Below, in pieces: positions 8,044 through 11,882 of a DNA stretch of 11,882 nt (position 1 is its first letter; every line of letters begins with the position of its first letter). Source of the stretch: UMGS1484 sp045661365 (lineage in GTDB: Bacteria > Bacillota > Clostridia > Oscillospirales > Acutalibacteraceae). Location of the stretch: contig JAZRFL010000058.1 in assembly GCA_045661365.1 (NCBI GenBank), positions 1-11,882 on the forward strand, written 5' to 3'. Below the pieces are notes generated by a model, which was given only the letters and a program-made list of their open reading frames with translations, was not told the origin of the DNA and ran no database searches. The translations under genes and the position numbers were made by a program.

Positions 8044-8658
8044 ATGAAAACTCGTAGTAAAGTTCTTTTACTGGCTCTGGTTGCTATTCTTTTGGTTGTT
8101 ACCACTGTATTCGCTACTTTGGCTTATTTGACTTCGGAAACTGCCGAAATCACCAATACCTTTACCGTTGGTAATGTATCGATTACCATGGACGAAGCTG
8201 ATACCGATGTGAATGGTGTAGATCAAGGTACTCGTAGCGCTAACGGTAACGAATACAAATTGATCGCTGGTAAGACATATACCAAAGACCCTACCATCTA
8301 TGTTGGCGATCAGTCTGAAAACTCTTATTTGTTTGTTCAGGTTGCCAATGGATTGGGTGAAAACGTTGAATTGAATATGGGTGAAAATGGTGTTTTGGAT
8401 ACTGCCTTTGAACTCGTTGAAGGTTACACTGATTTATATGTTTATGGCACTAAGGAAGCTCCTACCATGATCAATAGTCAAACCCAAGATATTGTGCTCT
8501 TTGAAACCTTTACTGTTGATTCTGCTCTTGGAAACGATGAGTTAGGCGATTTGGCCGGAGCAAATATCACTTTGCAAGCTTTTGCCATTCAAAATGAACA
8601 AGTTGACTTTGATACTGCTTTAGCAGAAGCTGTTAAAGTCTTGGAGCCTGGTGTATAA
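8044..8658 (+). CDS. TasA/camelysin (CalY)-family secreted protein, copy 1
   Basis: This 204-residue protein has a SipW-cognate type leader. It opens with basic MKTRSK, followed by a hydrophobic core and FATLAYLTSETAEITNTF, with cleavage expected near residue 27. The segment after it, TFTVGNVSITMDEA, is typical of TasA/CalY proteins, which form extracellular fibres or camelysin-like surface proteins. The mature part is predicted beta-rich and acidic and lacks cysteine, an LPXTG motif and a second membrane helix. It is closely related to the product at 10568-11230; both contain YTKDPTI and SEN followed by a valine-rich strand. A strong AAGGAGG lies 10 nt before the ATG, better than those of its neighbours. 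Alanine codons are mostly GCT (hand count about 12 of 19), unlike the GCC-rich peptidase gene, which suggests high expression. No metal-protease active site can be seen, so a structural role is more likely than protease activity. Confidence 0.88.
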   Translation: MKTRSKVLLLALVAILLVVTTVFATLAYLTSETAEITNTFTVGNVSITMDEADTDVNGVDQGTRSANGNEYKLIAGKTYTKDPTIYVGDQSENSYLFVQVANGLGENVELNMGENGVLDTAFELVEGYTDLYVYGTKEAPTMINSQTQDIVLFETFTVDSALGNDELGDLAGANITLQAFAIQNEQVDFDTALAEAVKVLEPGV

Positions 8659-8672
8659 TAAGTTTTTTTTAC

Positions 8673-8952
8673 TGACAACTACATAAAGTATTTACTTTCG
8701 TTCTGAGTCATAGCAACTCTAATCCTTTCGGTTGGGTGAGTTGGAACATAGTTGTCAAATCGTAAGATTTCATTGCTTTTGTGAATGATATAGTCAAAAG
8801 GTATTTCCGGCGCTACCTACAACTTTAGTTCCGGTAAATGCTCGTTCACAAATAACACTTGCAGGGCAACGGCGGGTACCCCCGTTGCCTGTGGGTGTTT
8901 GGTCCTCGAACCTTTAACGGACTTGGGCATCTATTTATCTCTGCCTTTTGAC
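8673..8952 (+). ncRNA. Candidate structured RNA between two TasA-like genes (family unknown)
   Basis: The 374-bp gap 8659-9032 has no credible ORF but holds several helices. Helix A pairs TGACAACTA (8673-8681) with TAGTTGTCA (8749-8757). Inside it, helix B pairs CAACTC (8714-8719) with GAGTTG (8738-8743). Helix C pairs GTCAAAAGG (8793-8801) with CCTTTTGAC (8944-8952), perfect over 9 bp, with a GU and an AU pair possible inside. Helix C encloses helix D, a hairpin of about 20 bp at 8854-8899 with two bulged bases and several GU pairs. Helix D has no U-run after it, so it is not an ordinary terminator. I do not recognise a known riboswitch or ncRNA family. It may be a cis-regulatory leader of the next TasA gene or a separate small RNA. 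A TATAAT at 8654-8659 overlaps the previous stop codon but has no good -35. Strand is assumed from the flanking genes. Confidence 0.5.
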
Positions 8953-8991
8953 CAAAACCTAACACAAGCGTAAATGAAATATACGACTTTT

Positions 8992-9005
8992 GTTCTATTT
9001 AGAAC
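8992..9005. promoter_or_regulatory. 14-bp palindrome upstream of TasA-like copy 2
   Basis: GTTCTA-TT-TAGAAC is a perfect dyad 28 nt before the chosen ATG at 9033. It may be a regulator site or a small leader hairpin. A poor promoter match (TTGACC 8948-8953, 17-nt spacer, TAAATG 8971-8976) would place the start site just before it. Neither role is proven. Confidence 0.3.
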
Positions 9006-9032
9006 ATAAATTATTTAGAAAGGATGTTTTTC

Positions 9033-9722
9033 ATGAAAAGCAAAAAGAAAATTATTGCACTCGCATTGGCAATGTTATTGTTGTTGACCGCTTTCGTAGC
9101 AGCCACCTTCGCATACTTTACTGACAGTGAGTTTGCAAAAAACAATGTTATTACCATAGGTAATGTGGAAATTGATTTGTATGAACACAAAGAAGCTTAT
9201 ACTACAACTCCCGACGATGATACCTTGGAAGATAACGACGAAGTTTACCAAGATTACTTGGACTCTAAAGATCATTTGTTGCCCGGTGAAACTGTAGGTA
9301 AATACACCTACATCAAAAACACCGGTACCAACGAAGCTTATGTTCGCTTTGTAGTTACTGTTCCCGGTGAAATCGATAGCTTCTTGGCTTATCAATGGAA
9401 TGATGCTTATACCGTTACCAGAGTTCCTGGTGCTCAAGCTACTGATCTCGTTGTTTACTATGTAGTACGCAACGAAGCTTTGGCGGTTGGTGCTTTGTCC
9501 GAACCTGGTTTGGAAACCGTTTCTTTGAAACCCGAATTGTCTGAAAAAGACGTTGCTGGTTTCACCCAAGTATTTGCTGATGGCACCCGTGATTTTGGTA
9601 TCACCGTTGCTGCTCATGCAATTCAAACTGTTGGCTTTGACGATGCTGCTGATGCTTTTGACATGTTTGATGACAACGGCGCAAATGTGCAAAACGAAAA
9701 AGTCGAACAAGGTAATGACTAA
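9033..9722 (+). CDS. TasA/camelysin (CalY)-family secreted protein, copy 2 (divergent)
   Basis: This 229-residue precursor starts MKSKKKIIALALAM, has a hydrophobic core, and then ATFAYFTDSEFAKNNVITIGN, the usual SipW-cognate leader and first beta strand; cleavage is expected near residue 27. The mature protein is strongly acidic. It includes a DDDTLEDNDE stretch (61-70) and LLPGETVGKYTYIKNTGTNEA (82-102), a conserved feature of the TasA/CalY (M73) family where the strand before the NTG turn is shared. It is only distantly like copies 1 and 3. An ATG at 9024 is also in frame, but AGAAAGG abuts it; the same Shine-Dalgarno lies 9 nt from the ATG at 9033, which I prefer. Alanine codons are GCT-rich (hand count about 16 of 25) and GCC is nearly absent, suggesting an abundant protein. 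It probably builds surface fibres or matrix after processing by the peptidase at 7236-7982. Confidence 0.88.
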   Translation: MKSKKKIIALALAMLLLLTAFVAATFAYFTDSEFAKNNVITIGNVEIDLYEHKEAYTTTPDDDTLEDNDEVYQDYLDSKDHLLPGETVGKYTYIKNTGTNEAYVRFVVTVPGEIDSFLAYQWNDAYTVTRVPGAQATDLVVYYVVRNEALAVGALSEPGLETVSLKPELSEKDVAGFTQVFADGTRDFGITVAAHAIQTVGFDDAADAFDMFDDNGANVQNEKVEQGND

Positions 9723-9743
9723 TTAATTTAGCATATCTCAATG

Positions 9744-9773
9744 GGAAAACCGTGGCGCAAGCCACGGTTTTCC
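9744..9773. terminator. Terminator hairpin after TasA-like copy 2
   Basis: A perfect 13-bp inverted repeat, GGAAAACCGTGGC (9744-9756) with GCCACGGTTTTCC (9761-9773), has a GCAA (GNRA) loop. It lies 21 nt past the stop codon. The T4 run is inside the 3' arm, so the dyad is symmetric and may act on both strands. Confidence 0.75.
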
Positions 9774-9826
9774 TGCGTATATAGGAAGATTTTATATTAT
9801 TAATCTCATTGTCGATTTACAAAAAG

Positions 9827-9995
9827 AGAACGGATTGCCACGCCTGCGGCTCGCAATGACATAAGTAGGGGTGTGTAACTGCGTAATACCAAAAAGTAGG
9901 TTTCCTTTTAAACTACGTGATAGTAATAAGAAACCAAACTACCCACCTCCCGTGTCATTGCGAGGCGGCGATCAGCCGCCGTGGCAATCCGTACT
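9827..9995. repeat. MITE-like palindromic repeat, copy A
   Basis: This is a 169-bp element with long imperfect terminal inverted repeats. The left end reads AGAACGGATTGCCACG, continuing through GCGGCTCGCAATGACA. The right end reads TGTCATTGCGAGG, then a GGCGGC/GCCGCC hairpin, then CGTGGCAATCCGTACT. An inner dyad, GGTTTC with GAAACC (from 9899), lets the whole unit fold into one long hairpin. No transposase gene is present. The CATTGCGAG/CTCGCAATG ends are of a kind seen scattered in many bacterial genomes. The adjoining 9774-9826 is AT-rich with nothing recognisable. Confidence 0.8.
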
Positions 9996-10154
9996 TTAAG
10001 AGTTCTTGAGTATGTTCTGCTGATCAATAAATGATTACCTATTTCATTATTGTGCTTATGATTCACAGTGGCGCAAGTGGATGGATTTAATCCCACATTG
10101 TTTTAGTTTATGAGAAAAACGTTATTCAAAAAATCGACTTTTCTTTACCAAAAG
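9996..10154. other. Spacer between the two palindromic repeats, no gene seen
   Basis: These 159 bp are AT-rich with no credible ORF. GTGGCGCAAGTGG near 10069-10081 resembles the loop and one arm of the terminator at 9744-9773 but lacks its partner arm. The last 15 bp before copy B resemble the flank of copy A (a TCGA box, then A/T, then AAAAGAGAACGG), so the repeat unit may extend slightly further left than its inverted ends. Confidence 0.4.
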
Positions 10155-10320
10155 AGAACGGATTGTCACGCCTTCGGCTCGCAATGACATACGTAGGGGA
10201 ATATAGGCGCATAACACCCAAAATTAGTTTTAATCTTAAACTACGTGACTGTAATGTAAAACAAAATTACCCAAATCTGTCATTGCGAGGTGGCGATCAG
10301 CCGCCGTGGCAATCCGTACT
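10155..10320. repeat. MITE-like palindromic repeat, copy B
   Basis: This 166-bp element has the same orientation and architecture as the one at 9827-9995. Its ends are AGAACGGATTGTCACG on the left and CGTGGCAATCCGTACT on the right, with the GGTGGC/GCCGCC hairpin near the right end. The terminal parts are nearly identical to copy A and the middle is more diverged, though both keep AAACTACGTGA followed by TAAT-type sequence. A 73-codon open frame across it (10163-10384) is an artefact of the repeat. The copies are direct tandem repeats separated by 159 bp. Confidence 0.8.
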
Positions 10321-10502
10321 CCTTGAGCCGAAAGGAGGGGAGACAGCGCCCTCAAAAGCTTTAGCCCAAGTGAAAATGCAGTAGCAAGGCTGTGTTTGGG
10401 CGTAATGATAATCTACCTTGCTCGTCAAGTAGCAACCAATTTAAATGTTTTTTTGAAATAAACGTATGTTTTACATTTTCTTGTAAATACATAATTTAAC
10501 TG
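10321..10502. other. Gene-free region upstream of TasA-like copy 3
   Basis: No gene is seen here. Just after repeat B, CTCCTT with AAGGAG (10320-10337) could form a small hairpin. A dyad GTA-(TGT)-TTTACA / TGTAAATAC lies at 10464-10490, 12 bp before the -35 of the next promoter, and could be an operator; this is weak. Confidence 0.35.
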
Positions 10503-10531
10503 TTGACAAATTGAATTGGTTATTATATAAT
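10503..10531 (+). promoter_or_regulatory. Sigma-A promoter for TasA-like copy 3
   Basis: A perfect TTGACA (10503-10508), a 17-nt spacer and a perfect TATAAT (10526-10531) lie 36 nt before the ATG at 10568. This gene is therefore its own transcription unit, separate from the cluster at 5250-9773. Confidence 0.88.
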
Positions 10532-10567
10532 AACTATGTAAAAGTATAGGTGTAAAGGGGTGTTACC

Positions 10568-11230
10568 ATGCATTTAAAGATCAAACCCGGTAAAAAAGTG
10601 CTTTTATTGGTTGTTATGGCTGTGTTGCTGGTTGTTTCTACCGTTTTTGGTACCTTGGCATGGTTGACCTCTGAAACCGAAACCATTACCAACACTTTCA
10701 CCTATGGTAAGGTAGAAATTACCATGGACGAAGCACCGGTTGATATCAATGGTCAAATTATTGATGGTGATCGTCGTACCATGAATGATTATAAGTTAGT
10801 TCCCGGCCGTACGTACACCAAGGATCCTACCATTCACGTGGATGCCGAAAGTGAAAATTGCTTTGTTATGGTAAAAATTGACAATCAATTGGGAGAAGAT
10901 GCTACCTTTGAACTGATCGATTTGCCTGCTGAGTATTCTGCTAACGGTTCTTCCGTATCTTGGGTGGAATATACAGATGTTGCCGAGGGTGACGTTAAGG
11001 TCTATTATTTGCCTGTTGCTGTCGTGCCCGGAGCAGATGTGAAAGTATTTGAAGAATTTACTTTTTCCTCGGACGTTGGTTCTGTCGACGACGAAAAACC
11101 AATTACCAATTATGAAGGTTTGCAAATTGTGTTGACCGGTTATGCGATCCAGGCAGAAGGATTTACCGGAGACGACGGTCTTGTCCAAATCGAAAGTGCT
11201 TGGGGCGCCTTAAATCCCTTGAGTGAATAA
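10568..11230 (+). CDS. TasA/camelysin (CalY)-family secreted protein, copy 3
   Basis: This 220-residue precursor has a basic start (MHLKIKPGKK), a hydrophobic core and FGTLAWLTSETETITNTFTYGK, the SipW-cognate leader with expected cleavage near residue 31. It is a clear paralogue of the product at 8044-8658. Shared features are the leader, the VEITMDEA-type strand, DxNG (59-62 here), YKL..G.TYTKDPTI (about 75-89), SEN (95-97), and LGE (108-110). The C-terminal half is diverged, and the mature protein is acidic with one cysteine (C98). AAGGGG lies 7 nt before the ATG. It has its own promoter and terminator, so its expression can be set apart from that of the peptidase cluster. A structural surface or matrix role is inferred from the family; whether it coassembles with the other copies is unknown. 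Confidence 0.88.
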   Translation: MHLKIKPGKKVLLLVVMAVLLVVSTVFGTLAWLTSETETITNTFTYGKVEITMDEAPVDINGQIIDGDRRTMNDYKLVPGRTYTKDPTIHVDAESENCFVMVKIDNQLGEDATFELIDLPAEYSANGSSVSWVEYTDVAEGDVKVYYLPVAVVPGADVKVFEEFTFSSDVGSVDDEKPITNYEGLQIVLTGYAIQAEGFTGDDGLVQIESAWGALNPLSE

Positions 11231-11240
11231 TCAGCATTAT

Positions 11241-11270
11241 AAAAGCCACGACAGCCGTCGTGGCTTTTTT
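11241..11270 (+). terminator. Intrinsic terminator after TasA-like copy 3
   Basis: The stem AAAAGCCACGAC (11241-11252) with GTCGTGGC plus the first four T (11257-11268) has an AGCC loop and a T6 run ending at 11270. It starts 10 nt after the stop codon. Confidence 0.93.
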
Positions 11271-11336
11271 GTCTCATTTTTTTGAATTTGAATTGTGAGA
11301 ATGCAGTTGGTTAGAAAATGACACGTTAAATGTTAA

Positions 11337-11361
11337 CCCCCCGACAATTTCTGTCGGGGGG
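11337..11361 (-). terminator. Terminator-like hairpin after the glutamine synthetase gene
   Basis: A 10-bp perfect stem, CCCCCCGACA (11337-11346) with TGTCGGGGGG (11352-11361), has a 5-nt loop and lies 16 nt past the minus-strand stop. Only TT follows the stem on the minus strand, so the U-run is poor, but the stem is very stable. Confidence 0.7.
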
Positions 11362-11377
11362 TGATTATATATTACGC

Positions 11378-11882
11378 TTACGAATCTACGCTAAACAACA
11401 TGTCGGAATAGGTGGGGTAGGGCCAAAGGTTGGAATCGACCATGGTTTCCAAACGATCCACCGTATTACGAATATCTGCCATAGCGGTGATCGCATTGTC
11501 ACGGCAATAATTGGCACGCTCCATGGGGCAACGAATGGAATTGAATTGCTCGTTGATTTTTTCCAATCCCTTAATTTGGGTATACAAGCGATCGGTCAGT
11601 TCTTGCAGAGATTGGGCGATTTCTTTGCCACTATTGTCTTGAATACCCACTTGTTGTTGTGCGGCAATCATTTGCGCCAAGTTGGCAGAATAGGTAAACA
11701 CAGCAGGTAAAATATCCCGATGAACCATTTCCAGCATGGTAGCAATCTCGATATGATACACGTTGTTGTAGTGTTCCAGCATAATATCGCGCCGAGATTC
11801 TAATTCCGAAGCGGTAAAAATACGTTGCCGTTCAAACAAGTCAATGTTCTTTTGGTCGGTGTAGTGGGGAGCGGCATCAGCC
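11378..11882 (-). CDS. glnN: Type III glutamine synthetase, C-terminal part (5' end outside window)
   Basis: The frame is open from the right edge to the TAA at 11380-11378, giving 167 residues; the TTG at 11839 is internal. Residues at the edge read ADAAPHYTDQKNIDLFERQ. Later stretches are FTASELESRRDIMLEHY, MLEMVHRDILPAVFTY, CRDNAITAMADIRNTVDRLE, and the closing NLWPYPTYSDMLFSVDS. These fit the helical C-terminal region of GSIII, an enzyme of about 700 residues that makes glutamine from glutamate, ammonia and ATP in many anaerobes. The ATP- and glutamate-binding regions lie upstream, outside the window. It is transcribed towards the TasA cluster and ends in a stable hairpin. Nothing links it functionally to those genes. 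Confidence 0.88.
   Translation of the reverse strand, partial: ADAAPHYTDQKNIDLFERQRIFTASELESRRDIMLEHYNNVYHIEIATMLEMVHRDILPAVFTYSANLAQMIAAQQQVGIQDNSGKEIAQSLQELTDRLYTQIKGLEKINEQFNSIRCPMERANYCRDNAITAMADIRNTVDRLETMVDSNLWPYPTYSDMLFSVDS

Noticed and set aside
8654..8659. TATAAT overlapping the stop of TasA-like copy 1 as a promoter for the candidate RNA
   Set aside because: No convincing -35 or extended -10 accompanies it; kept only as a note.
8854..8899. Intrinsic terminator after TasA-like copy 1
   Set aside because: The stem is long and stable but is followed by GGTCCTCG, not a U-run, and lies nearly 200 nt past the stop codon.
8901..8925. tRNA-like T-arm (GTCC, CGAACC, GGAC)
   Set aside because: No acceptor stem, D-arm or anticodon arm can be fitted around it.
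9075..9710. Long minus-strand open frame (211 codons) opposite TasA-like copy 2
   Set aside because: It is antisense to a well-supported secreted protein gene, with no Shine-Dalgarno and unlikely composition.
9827..10320. CRISPR array
   Set aside because: There are only two units of about 167 bp with long internal palindromes; there are no short regular repeats or spacers and no cas genes.
10163..10384. 73-codon open frame on the plus strand
   Set aside because: It runs through palindromic repeat B, is arginine- and proline-rich from repeat sequence, and has no ribosome site or protein family look.
11330..11710. Plus-strand open frame opposite glutamine synthetase
   Set aside because: It begins inside the terminator hairpin and is antisense to the recognisable GSIII C-terminus.

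Overview
The window looks like low-GC, Gram-positive chromosomal DNA from an anaerobic gut or rumen Clostridium of the Oscillospiraceae/Ruminococcaceae type. This is inferred from the gene content: a dockerin-bearing GH25 lysozyme, an LTA-synthase-like enzyme, an ER-type (SipW-like) signal peptidase, a type III glutamine synthetase, a clostridial CofE-like protein and near-consensus sigma-A promoters. No rRNA, tRNA, CRISPR array or transposase gene was seen.

Layout. Positions 1-1170 hold the 3' end of a CofE-like (F420-0:L-glutamate ligase family) gene. It converges on a minus-strand two-gene ABC exporter operon (ATPase 2867-1992, permease 1990-1223), and a symmetric terminator lies between them. 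A divergent intergenic region (2868-3054) carries one strong promoter for each direction. Rightward of it is a polytopic LTA-synthase/sulfatase-fold enzyme (3055-5055) with its own terminator.

Positions 5250-9773 form a surface or biofilm cluster. A consensus promoter drives a secreted GH25 lysozyme ending in a type I dockerin (5318-7195). It is followed by a SipW-like signal peptidase with a long acidic tail (7236-7982) and a TasA/camelysin-family secreted protein (8044-8658). Next comes a gene-free stretch that can fold extensively as RNA (about 8673-8952), then a second, more divergent TasA-like gene (9033-9722) and a terminator. A third TasA-like gene (10568-11230), clearly a paralogue of the first, has its own consensus promoter and terminator. 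It is separated from the others by two copies of a roughly 167-bp MITE-like palindromic repeat. The right edge (11378-11882, minus strand) is the C-terminal part of a type III glutamine synthetase.

How the genes may work together (inference): the signal peptidase would mature the three TasA-like precursors, whose leaders have the SipW-cognate form, giving surface fibres or matrix proteins. The lysozyme could open peptidoglycan for assembly, or dock to a cohesin scaffold. The two TasA-like genes nearest the peptidase use GCT-rich alanine codons while the peptidase gene is GCC-rich, which fits abundant structural products made beside a catalytic one. The most unusual elements are the potential structured RNA between two TasA genes, the dockerin on a cell-wall hydrolase, and the acidic tail on the peptidase.
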